This document shows positions 1 through 8,927 of a stretch of 64,000 nucleotides of DNA, in pieces. Where the stretch lies: the NCBI RefSeq assembly GCF_001577835.2, contig NC_029532.1:7272606-7336605 (forward strand), in the 5' to 3' direction. Both the position numbers and the translations under genes were made by a program. This stretch comes from Coturnix japonica. Taxonomy: Eukaryota > Chordata > Aves > Galliformes > Phasianidae. Below the pieces are notes generated by a model, which did no database searches, was not told where the DNA came from, and was given only the letters and a program-made list of their open reading frames with translations. How positions within the stretch are numbered: position 1 is the first letter of the stretch; each line of letters starts with the position of its first letter.

Positions 1-984
1 CAAGAAAAGCTTGTGCATTTTGAGATGTCTGAGATAGTTCTCAAGGTGCAGAAATCCTCTGGGACACTTTGGACATTGGTTCCGCAACAAATTCTCACAA
101 TCATCCAGATTTTGCAACCCATTCATCTGAGTTGAAGTCCGCTCTGGATTGTCAGCGACAAAAGCCTGAGCGTGACTTCCTGACATCTCTGTATGTCTGC
201 TTTCAACTGTAGAATTGATCAAGGAGTGCTGCGTTTCTGGGAAATACAGGTTTGTTTCAGAGGAGGTGCAAGGCTGAGGAAAACGATCGTTTTCCACATT
301 AGGAACACTCATAGAATCCACCCTGAGGATACGTATTTCATCATCCTTATATCCTATTTCAACCGCTGATATCTCTGGGCTCCCCGCATCCTTTCTTTCT
401 GCGACCAAACTCTGTGCTGCAGGCTGCAGGTTATCCCCCTGCTCCTGCTTAACGGAGAATTCTGAATTCGCTGGGCTATCTTCATAAATCTCAATTATTT
501 CACAGTCTTTATCTGAAACGTCGTCCTTGCTCCGCAGTTGGGTGTCAGAGGAATGGCACTGCTCTGCAGCCTGGCTGCTGTTCTCCATGGAAGCGTCGAT
601 TTCCAGGTATTTTGACAGCGCCTCGCTGCACTTCTCCACGATGTGGACCATCTGGAGGTAGCTGGCGGCTGTCAGGTACTTCAGCAGCTCCTTCCTCTTC
701 ACCTCCAGCGCACCCGTGTAGCAGGAGAGCAGCAGCTTCCTGCCCACCTCGGCGCTCTGCAGGATGGTGATCCGCACCTGCCTGGACTGGTTGAGCAGGA
801 ACTGATCCCTCATGAACGTGGAGCAGGCGGCAAAGATCACCTTGTGCCCGTGGAACTCGGTGTCGTTGATGTAAATGGAGACGTCGCAGAAGAGGTTCTG
901 CTCCCGCAGGAGGTTCATCTTCTGCAGCACCGCATCTCCCTGCTGCTCGAACTGGAAGTGCAGCACCTCCGAGTCCGCGGCCAT
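1..984 (-). CDS. ZBTB6: ZBTB6, BTB/POZ zinc-finger transcription factor, 5' part (328 codons, cut by window edge)
   Basis: ZBTB6 (also called ZID) is a nuclear BTB-C2H2 protein, probably a DNA-binding transcriptional regulator that dimerises through its BTB domain; its targets are poorly known. The minus-strand frame opens at the ATG at 984 in a strong context (G at -3 and +4) and stays open to base 1. The N-terminus begins MAADSEVLHFQFEQQG. The BTB domain spans about residues 20-125 (NLFCDVSIYINDTEF, then FMRDQFLLNQS and LLLSCYTGALEV). An acidic linker follows (SDKDCEIIEIYEDS), then INSTVESR. C2H2 finger 1 (CPKCPRGF...HLKMH, spacing C-x2-C-x12-H-x3-H) ends just before the edge. From memory the human protein is about 424 residues, so roughly 95 residues holding three more fingers are missing to the left. 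No intron or break is seen. The 5' half is GC-rich because it lies in the CpG island. Confidence 0.97.
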   Translation of the reverse strand, partial: MAADSEVLHFQFEQQGDAVLQKMNLLREQNLFCDVSIYINDTEFHGHKVIFAACSTFMRDQFLLNQSRQVRITILQSAEVGRKLLLSCYTGALEVKRKELLKYLTAASYLQMVHIVEKCSEALSKYLEIDASMENSSQAAEQCHSSDTQLRSKDDVSDKDCEIIEIYEDSPANSEFSVKQEQGDNLQPAAQSLVAERKDAGSPEISAVEIGYKDDEIRILRVDSMSVPNVENDRFPQPCTSSETNLYFPETQHSLINSTVESRHTEMSGSHAQAFVADNPERTSTQMNGLQNLDDCENLLRNQCPKCPRGFLHLENYLRHLKMHKLFL

Positions 985-1480
985 GGCTCCGGGCCTGCGG
1001 GCCGCCCTGCGGCCGAGCTCTCTTCGCCGGTGCCCGCCGACCGCAGGCAGCGCCGCCGGCAGCTCAGGGCAGGGCAGGACCTCGCTGTGCCGCTCGTCCC
1101 TCCGCCCACCCCTCCGTCCCCGGCCGCTCCCGGTGCCCGCTCCGCCACCGGTACCTCAGCGCCCAGCCACCCGGACACGCTCCCGGTACAGCCCCGCCCC
1201 TTCCGGCAGCGCCCCCCGCCCTGCGCCGGTGTGAAATGAGAGGCGGTGCAGAGTTAGCAGCACGTTTATTACAAGAGTTGGCACTGCTACAGCGGCACGG
1301 CGCCACCCGCCCGGGAGAGGTAGCAACGCAGCGGCCCCGCCGCCCCGTAAGGCGCTCGGGAGGGCGGCGGGCCCCGGGGCGGCCGAGAGGAACAGGCAGC
1401 GCCGGCTCCTGCCGCCGGGCCCGGCCCCCCCAGCCTGCTTTGGTAACGCTCGGGATGAGCCTCCCGCCCAGTCTCTGGAG
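985..1480 (-). promoter_or_regulatory. ZBTB6: CpG-island promoter and 5' UTR of ZBTB6
   Basis: Dense CpG and GC content runs from inside the ZBTB6 coding start to about 1480, where composition drops to AT-rich. Read towards the gene, a consensus ETS core (CCGGAA, complement of 1201-1206) lies directly beside an Sp1-type GC box (complement of 1191-1200). That pairing is common just upstream of TATA-less housekeeping starts, so transcription probably begins at about 1000-1180. The exact start and any 5' UTR splice cannot be set from sequence alone. Confidence 0.7.
1265..1270 (-). terminator. ZBTB26: Candidate distal poly(A) signal for ZBTB26
   Basis: The minus strand reads AATAAA here. It is the last such hexamer downstream of ZBTB26 before the ZBTB6 gene and lies inside the ZBTB6 CpG island. 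If used, the ZBTB26 3' UTR would be about 4 kb and would end against the ZBTB6 promoter. Nothing else supports it. Confidence 0.2.
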
Positions 1481-4400
1481 AGGTAGCTGATGCTCGGTCC
1501 GTCGGCTGTAGGCCCACGGGAAAGCGCTCATTCAGTGAGTGACGAGAGCCGGCAGTTCACCTCCTCAAAACCACGGTCTAATGCAAGCTCCCAGTCCTTT
1601 CCGCAGTCTCTGCTGGTGTCGCGCTCTGATTCTCCCTCGCCTTTATTCCTCCCAGCTGCTCCAGAACCACAACCAGCCTCACGGAAGCATTAAGTTCCTT
1701 CGAGAGGAGTTCAGCGGCAACTATCGGTTTTGCCAAAAAGCCAGGCGAGAAAGGCTGACACTTCAATCATATCAGTTATGGAGTTGCAAAACAGGCCCTC
1801 TGAACGAAAAAGTAAGGAAAGACTCATCCCTGATCTCTGCAGAGGGCTGTGCAGCTGCACCACGTTCTGCAGGAAGACATGCTACACGAGCTAACACCAC
1901 TCAGCGAGGTGGTGAGCCCCAACCTCGTAAATCTAAGAGTTCTAAGAATTCTATATCAAATAAATAAAATGCCAACATAAAAATCCTAATATATTCAAGA
2001 AGTTATTAAAATATTTTTGTAGTAGACCAGTTATTTTTTAGGATATGCAGGGCGTTGTACAGCACATTAAGTTGTGAGACTATCCACTTACCAGCAAATA
2101 GTATTCTACACATTAACACACAGATTATGATAACTGCCATAGTCCTTATCTGAATATGCAGCATCAGCAGCAACAACCACTGGATCTAGTCTTCCACTAA
2201 CTGGAACAATGCAATGAAGACAACATTTTACATACATGGACAATTAAGTTTATCTTACTCTAAGATCAAGCTGCCTCTGTATATTGTTTATAGTAATTCT
2301 CACTCCATTTTAATCTAATCCAGGGAAGAGGCAGTACCCAAGTTTTGCTTTCCCAATACCTCTTTTGTACTCCTTTCTGTTCCATATAGGGGCAAATCTT
2401 ACATGAAATCTACCAGAGCACTTCACATTGTGCTCATCAGCACGTTGCCCTCTTAGATCTCCACTGCTTCTGGATTTACACAGCTGTTTCCTGAATAAAC
2501 CTTTTGGTCTGTATCCCTTTGCCAGGCCAAAAGCACAAACATTTGTAAGTCACCTTTCATCCAACAGATGTTTCATTTTCATTGAAGAAGCAGTCTTCTG
2601 CATTTCCGCTTTTTCCTATATTTTTTCTGCCATGATCTCACCAAATGGTCACGAGCAGCCTTTTAAAGAAGTAGCCAGCAGTCTCAGCCTTCTCAGAAGT
2701 TATCAGCACAGTGCAGGGTGGACAGAAAACCCATGTATCTTGACCAATCATTTTTTAGTTTCTTATGATAACCTCTCATCTCTTCATTTCAGCTTCAGGT
2801 CACAATGGCTACTTCAACAAGCTGTGTCCTCCTTGCAATAACATTAAAGCATTGAAATTCCGTGAAGAAACTTCTCAGACAGACCTCTTAATAACATCAA
2901 CTTTCTTGGTATTTGTACAGTTTTATTCCTCTCTCTGGCAGAAGACCATTTTCTGTATTACGTCCATATTTGTATATTGTTAGATTTTCCACTAATCCTT
3001 TAGAGCACGCTGACCTGGCTCTGCAAAGTTCTTATTCTCCACGTCTATCTTCTTTTTGACACCAGAGCTATAACTTACTTCCATGTAATGAATAACATTA
3101 TAAAAACTTTTTAACAATGCAGAAGATTCTGCCCAAAGTCAGAATGTAAGTGTCAGATGCAACTGTCACAATCTGTTTTAGCTCAAAGTTATTCTGAAAG
3201 CGGGTTACTTCAGAGGAAAAAGTTTTTCTTCCTATGCCTACCAATTTTCTGCCCCAAGAACCTGAAGTTTTTTGTTTTTTTTGAAGTTCCAAAAATTACA
3301 TTTTTGGCCTAAATATATTTGCTACAACTTGAAAGATATAATGCCCCAGCTCCATTTCCACTGCTTATTACTTCATAGCTGTCCATGTAATAATAGTTAA
3401 TGTAACAGTCAAGTACAGTAGATCAAAAACTCAATTGCAAAAACGGATTCACAGAATCACCTTGCTTTTCTACTCGAAGGTACGTGGACTTCTGAAAATG
3501 GTCTGCAAGATTAACACACTCTTACCATTCATCAGTGTCAAGTCTGCATAAGGAAATCCTGGTTTCTACGTACACATATCTGAAGACCGAGACCAACTTT
3601 TCATAATTACGTACAAAACTTTTTTTTGCTCTAACACACCTTTGGTCATACCTGTTGAGCATTTATAACCATACAATAGCAGCCACCCCCCATCCCTATC
3701 CCCTCATTCAAACACACATACAATACTACTTTTAGGTAGGAAGCATAATCTCAGCCTCACGGCAAACCTTGAGGAAAAAAGCTGCATTGGAAGAAATGCT
3801 TATTCCAAACATAAACAGCAGTTCTCTAACAAGGATCAGCCACTTGATTATTAGTCTGTGCTACACTTCAATATAAGAATGCTGTTCTACTGGGAATGGT
3901 GTTTAGCAGATGAGAAATTTGTTTCTTTCAGCCTGATTGGGATGTGGGTAATTCCATGGCACTTCTGTGAAGTAATATAGTATAATCCCAAAATCCCAAC
4001 TAATATGCCATTCCCACAACATCTGATGTTTAAGGCGGTATACATGAGGTATTGCTGAGTACAGTCAATAGCTGATACACAAAGCTATGGAAATTATGCT
4101 ACCTATACCTCATCTTAGGCTCTGTGAAATGCTGATGGGCATGAATTATGTAGGTCACTTTAAAGAAAAGTGTCCTTTCAGTATCCAAGAAATCAAAAAC
4201 CTTCATGTTGTTAATGTTCTTACCTACCTATAGTAGGTACTTTTTTCATATTAACTGACATGTGGCTCTTATTAGTTATCAAGGAGACATATACAAGAGT
4301 TAAGGGTGTGGGGGGGGAAAGCACAGAGTTACTATACATTGCAGCTTTTAAAACATTCTTTTCACAGTGTCAAAAATAAGTGTTTTTCCACTCCAGCTCT

Positions 4401-5314
4401 GCTCCAAAACCAATTAGGAAAGTAGCAACTGTTGTGGTTATTTGAAACAAAATTTATGGAAGATAGATGACAGCTTCTAGTTTTGAAGTGCTTACCTTGA
4501 ATCAGTACATACAATGGTAAGTGCCCTTTAATACTTCTGTGTATGACAGCTTATGAAACAGGTCATACCTGGCACTCTGGGTGCCGAGCTCACACATTCC
4601 AGAGCTGCAACCTACTCTCTTTCCTACTACTCTTTTTAACAGTTCTATGCAATGATCAACTAACCCTGCCAAATCGTTCAGGGCTTCACCTTTTCATAAT
4701 GCATGCCAACATTAAAAACCCTGAGAGCTTTTAAGGTAGTGTTAATTGGCAGCAGAAATGTCTTGAAATAGTTGAGAAAGGGAAAAAAAATGACACAAAT
4801 ATACTTCATTTCAACTGTAGGGGTCTAGGGGTAAAGTCAGACAAAAATAATATTAAGAGGTAAGTTTAAAACAAATTAGCACTATATGGAGTGCTTTCAG
4901 TGATCCAGTGCTTTATAAAATAAGAATTGGGTTATCTCACACATTTGTCCTCTTTGATCTTTCCTCCATCTGCCCAGACACAGAGAAGCCTCTAACTGTA
5001 CAGCAGATGGTTTACTTGCAGCACACAGCAACAGTCTTTCAAAGGGTGTTAGTCTTGAGTCTCCTAATCAGAGAGAAATGAAACAATTAACCCCTTAATC
5101 CACAGTAGAGACACAGACAGAAACCTGAAGGAAGATTGTTATTTCACAGAAAATATCAAGTAAGACTAAGAATGATGGCTGAAGACCTGCCAGGTTTTGC
5201 AATCCAACCCTCCATCAGAAGCCTTTCAGAGCATACCACTAGTTTAGGTAAGAGCCCAAGCCAACTGCTTGCTCCTGTCAGTCACGATCCCTACAAAGGG
5301 CTGTTTTTAATTGC
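1481..5314 (-). other. Region between ZBTB6 and ZBTB26; probably ZBTB26 3' UTR plus spacer
   Basis: AT-rich sequence with only short chance ORFs and no recognisable domain. It lies immediately 3' of ZBTB26, whose stop codon is at 5315-5317, so part of it is expected to be 3' UTR. There are short A/T runs and an eight-G run at about 4311-4317, but no clear mobile element. Confidence 0.5.
2922..2927 (-). terminator. ZBTB26: Candidate proximal poly(A) signal for ZBTB26
   Basis: AATAAA on the minus strand about 2.4 kb downstream of the ZBTB26 stop, with moderately GT-rich sequence after it (complement of about 2860-2895). This is a plausible 3' end, with no transcript evidence. Confidence 0.3.
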
Positions 5315-6631
5315 TTAATTGACGCAGGTACTATCATTTCTTAAACTGAGCACAGCCTGAGGCAGCTTCCCTGCATCCAGTACCTGGCTTCCATCCGCCT
5401 GCTGACAGACCTTACTGTCTGTAGCAGCGCTACATGTGAATGAATCGAAGTCCACCGTTATGTCTTGAATATTTCTTTCATTGGCATTGTCAAAGCTATT
5501 TTTACCATGTAGCTGTTTAAGATGTTTCCTCAGAACAGGCTTATGCGCAAAAACCATGTCACAGTAGTTACACTTATGGGGCTTGTCCCCACTGTGCAGG
5601 TTGAGATGGTCCTGTAAGGAACATTTCTGAGAGAAGGTTTTCCCACAGATCTTACATTGGAACGGTTTGATGCCTGCATGCACTCTCATGTGCCGGTGGA
5701 GATTGCCTTTCTGAGTGAATGTCTTGCCACACAGGAGACACATGAATAGTTTATGCATCTTTAAGTGATTAGCATAGTTTTCTAGATGCCGAAATACTCT
5801 TGTGCACTTTGGACACTGATGGTGCCACTGGAGGCCTTTGTCTATTCCACGGTTATTAGACCCAAACATATCTTTAGAGGCCAGAATGATGTTATCACTG
5901 CCAGCATATGAAAGGGCATAATTGTGGAGGTGATTTTGTTCTATTTCACTTGCTCTGTTTTCAACAGTGGAGTTGATTAGAAAGTGTTGAGGTTCAGAGG
6001 AATGCAATGCAGTTTGCTCAGAAGAAATAAACTGGTTCTGATCCTTCTTATTCCTAACTTCCGTTACCTCCCCAATGGACTCCACCTTGATAATCTGAAT
6101 ATCACTATCCTCCATGTCCATACTGTCTTCTGAAGGTTGAATACAAGGTGAATCTTGCGGTAGAGAGTCTTCATCTTCCCCATGTTCCTTCAGCTCAGAG
6201 GAATCACTTTGCTGTTCACACTCCTTGCTCTCCAATGGCTGCTTCGGTTTTATGAACTTCCAGAGTGCCTGCGTACATCGTTCAACAATGTGGCTCATCT
6301 GCAGAAAGCTTGCAGCAGTTAAGTAGTTTACCAGCTCCATTTCAGGAAACTCCAGCACGCCGCTGTAACACGATAAAAGCAACTGCCTCCCTACTTCCGA
6401 ACTTTGCAGGATAGAGATTTTGACATCTCTAGAGTCATTTAATAAGAACTGATCTCTTAAAAAGGGAGAGCCGGCAGCAAATACAATTTTATGCCCATGA
6501 ACTTCAACATCATCTATATGGACGACAACATCACAAAATTTGTTTTCTTCTCTCAGTTTGTTCATTTTCTGTAACATCGAATCGCCGTAATTGTCAAACT
6601 TGAAGTGAAGAATATCGGATCTTTCTGACAT
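5315..6631 (-). CDS. ZBTB26: ZBTB26, BTB/POZ zinc-finger transcription factor, complete (438 aa)
   Basis: Single-exon coding region of a nuclear BTB-C2H2 factor, near-identical to remembered human ZBTB26 (about 441 aa). The ATG at 6631 follows a splice acceptor (polypyrimidine then AG at 6643-6642), leaving 10 nt of 5' UTR (6641-6632) in this exon; the start context is good (A at -3). The protein begins MSERSDILHFKFDNYGDSML. The BTB domain spans about residues 20-125 (KFCDVVVHIDDVEV, LLLSCYSGVLEF). An acidic, Ser-rich linker (about 133-185) contains DSDIQIIKVE. Four C2H2 fingers follow: C273/C276/H289/H293, C298/C301/H314/H318, C326/C329/H342/H346 and C354/C357/H370/H375. The tail ends LRNDSTCVN. 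Linker and finger motifs resemble ZBTB6 next door (INSTVENR against INSTVESR; HLENYxxHLKMHKLF), pointing to tandem duplication. No defect is seen. The DNA target and partners are not known to me. Confidence 0.98.
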   Translation of the reverse strand: MSERSDILHFKFDNYGDSMLQKMNKLREENKFCDVVVHIDDVEVHGHKIVFAAGSPFLRDQFLLNDSRDVKISILQSSEVGRQLLLSCYSGVLEFPEMELVNYLTAASFLQMSHIVERCTQALWKFIKPKQPLESKECEQQSDSSELKEHGEDEDSLPQDSPCIQPSEDSMDMEDSDIQIIKVESIGEVTEVRNKKDQNQFISSEQTALHSSEPQHFLINSTVENRASEIEQNHLHNYALSYAGSDNIILASKDMFGSNNRGIDKGLQWHHQCPKCTRVFRHLENYANHLKMHKLFMCLLCGKTFTQKGNLHRHMRVHAGIKPFQCKICGKTFSQKCSLQDHLNLHSGDKPHKCNYCDMVFAHKPVLRKHLKQLHGKNSFDNANERNIQDITVDFDSFTCSAATDSKVCQQADGSQVLDAGKLPQAVLSLRNDSTCVN

Positions 6632-6641
6632 TTTGGCACAC

Positions 6642-8436
6642 CTAAAGGAAAGCAACAAAGGACAAAAAAAAACAAGTGAGAATTTTTTGTTTAGTTTCCA
6701 GAACACAAACTAGAACAGTCCATGTTACACATTGCCCTGCAGTGCCTTCCCTTAAATAAATACAACACTGATGCAGTTTGATTGTGAACTAGAAACAATG
6801 ACAGAGATTCTCTTGAAGCTGTATCCTAGAGTCACAATGTTTTCTGCATTATTTGTGGAATTTAAAGGGAAATTGTGCAAGTATTTTGGTAGTCTGTGCT
6901 CTTGTACAGTTTTGCTTCCACATTAAAATTCCTCAGTGACTTTTGTCTTTTCCAGACGCAGTGACAGCCCTTTAGCTTTTGGGTTCTTTGTTTGCTTTCA
7001 TGTTAAAAGAGTTTTCATAACACATGAATGCAAGGTGAGATAGGAACCAACATCTGCCAGGAATAGAAAATTCCCTCTTGCACCTATGTCATGTTACCTT
7101 AAAGACATACAGTCCAAGAATAACAGTTACAGGTCCATGATTTGCAGAAATATTGATGTAGGACAAATTGTTTTGCTGGAAGTAGCTCTAAGTCCAATTA
7201 ACCTGTCTTAGCAGAAAGGACTACACAAGTTTTCCAGTATCAGCAGCACTGGATTTCAGTGACTGTTTTGCATTGCCTCGAAGTTGCTTTGTGTGTGCGC
7301 ACATGAAGAGGAGCAGGTTGTCTGTCCTGTGTTTTTATAAAAGATCTAAGAAAAAAAATCTTCCATATAACCCCACATCCTATAAATCACACTTCCCACA
7401 CTCCCTGATTTGAGTATGTGGGGAATGTAGGAAGTCTTGTTTCTTGCATTCTTTGAAAGACCACTCCTCGAGGAATTTTGTTCTATTTGGAATGAAAAAC
7501 GGTGGGTTTTCTACAAGACAAATATTGATGTGTTGTCTGGCAACAGTTCTCTGAAGAGTTTATAAGGCTACACTGATTCTTGATGAAACTTCATGCAATC
7601 CTGACAGAGAATTGTGACTGCAGGAAGCAAAAGAATCACAGAAGATCGACCAAATGACACAAGGTTTGGTGAGATGCAACAGCAAAACAACCCCAGACTT
7701 ACACCTCACAAGTATTACCAACACCACATTAAGCTGGAAAGGAAACTTTGAAGTTTATAGATAAAAGCAGATACTGCTCTCTTGGGACATGAAATATTAG
7801 CTCAACACACACAAGAGGAAATGGAGCTGTGCCTCCTGTAAATGACTGAATGCACAAGATGATGGTTCCAAGAGGAACATTTTCAGAACTATCTGCTGAC
7901 AGACTGAGTTGTTTCAATGTTCTGATACAATGTCGTGTTGAGACGTGCTCTCTTTACTACTTAAGCGCACCACACACATCTACCAGCGTGTGATGTACAG
8001 AAATCACAACAGGATTTCAATAGTTCGCTTAACTACGGACCAACGCTCAGAGAGGGCGGCAGCACCAGAAGCACAACCGACTGTGTTATGCCTACGGACC
8101 GTGCAGCCACACGTGTCCGAGTGGCCCCGAGTCCAGCGCTGCCTGACACACTTCACCTCCGGGGCAACGAGAGCCGCATCGTAAGAGAATGCGCACAGAA
8201 AACGAGCAACTGCCTTCACGCGCGTTAAGCTCCCGCTGTCGGGCTCTAAGGACGCCAAGAAGCCAAGCAACAAACGCTGCACCTTTCGCAGCCCGAGCCG
8301 GAGCTGCGCCCGAGCAGAGCGGAGCCGCTTTATCGCCTGCGGAACGGCCCCGGAACGGCCCCGGCCGCTCGTGTTGCGGTGCTGCCCGCCGCCCCCCGAC
8401 CCACGCCGCCGCGCACGGAGGGAAGGGCCGCGTTAC
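6642..8436 (-). other. ZBTB26: Probable 5' UTR intron of ZBTB26
   Basis: Bounded on the minus strand by a good candidate donor (CCAG then GTAACG, at 8437/8436) and the acceptor at 6643-6642 just before the ZBTB26 start codon. The interior is AT-rich and holds no recognised gene or repeat. The donor choice is inferred; the acceptor is well supported. Confidence 0.5.
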
Positions 8437-8780
8437 CTGGAGCGCCGGGCCGCGTCACCCCGCCGGCACCCGCTGCCGCTACCCCCGGCTACGGACCTAG
8501 AGAGGGGAGGAGAGCCGCCGTGAGCCGCCGCCCGGGGCTGGCACCGCGCCGCCCCGGCCCTGCCGTCGGCCGCGCCCCCCGGGCGGCCCCGCGCCCCACC
8601 GCGCTCTCGGCCGGGCCCGGCCGCCCTCCGGAGTCGGCCCGCGGCGGAGGCGGCGGCGGCGGGGGGGGCGGGAGCCGCTCCCCGCTCCGGGCCCCGCTCC
8701 GGGGCCGCGCCCCGCGCCCCGCGCGCCCGCCGGGACCTACGGCTGCCGCCAGCGCCCGCGACGGCGACTCGGAACCGCAT
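8437..8780 (-). other. ZBTB26: Candidate non-coding exon 1 of ZBTB26
   Basis: The minus strand has a strong splice donor (CCAG|GTAACG) at 8437/8436 inside the CpG island. It is the best-scoring donor by eye among several weaker ones (for example near 8495 and 8735). An exon starting somewhere upstream, within the island, and ending here would supply the ZBTB26 5' UTR. The 5' limit is approximate. Confidence 0.4.
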
Positions 8781-8790
8781 TGTTCGGCCG

Positions 8791-8833
8791 CCGGAAGCGC
8801 ATCCCGCGCCCTCCGCCCCGCACCCGGAAGCGC
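8791..8833 (+). promoter_or_regulatory. Two direct ETS/GABPA-type sites
   Basis: The 10-mer CCGGAAGCGC occurs at 8791-8800 and again at 8824-8833, same orientation, start-to-start spacing 33 bp (close to three helical turns). CCGGAAG is the core for ETS factors such as GABPA, which favour paired sites in bidirectional housekeeping promoters. Confidence 0.6.
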
Positions 8834-8863
8834 CTCACGGGGCGCCCGCCCCCTCCGCCCGGT

Positions 8864-8869
8864 CACGTG
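8864..8869. promoter_or_regulatory. E-box (CACGTG) in the divergent promoter
   Basis: Palindromic CACGTG within GGTCACGTGG, the form bound by USF/MYC-type bHLH-ZIP factors. It lies 31 bp past the second ETS site and about 60 bp before the candidate RABGAP1 exon 1 donor. Confidence 0.5.
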
Positions 8870-8879
8870 GTGGGCGGCA

Positions 8880-8927
8880 GCGGCGGCCCAGGCCCGGCAC
8901 CGGGAGGCGGCGGCGGCGGCGGCCGGG
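8880..8927 (+). other. RABGAP1: Candidate 3' end of RABGAP1 non-coding exon 1
   Basis: A GGC-repeat-rich stretch ends at a donor-like GG|GTAGGTGG (GT at 8928-8929) in the CpG island, on the RABGAP1 strand. The first coding exon has its own acceptor at 14856-14857, so at least one upstream non-coding exon must exist, and this is the best candidate. Its 5' boundary is not determinable. Confidence 0.4.

Noticed and set aside
3448-3462. CR1-like TTCACAGAATCACC
   Set aside because: The match is too short and lacks the neighbouring CR1 core.
6632-6706. 25-residue N-terminal extension of ZBTB26
   Set aside because: It reads back through a splice acceptor and its pyrimidine tract into the intron; the known protein starts MSERSD at 6631.
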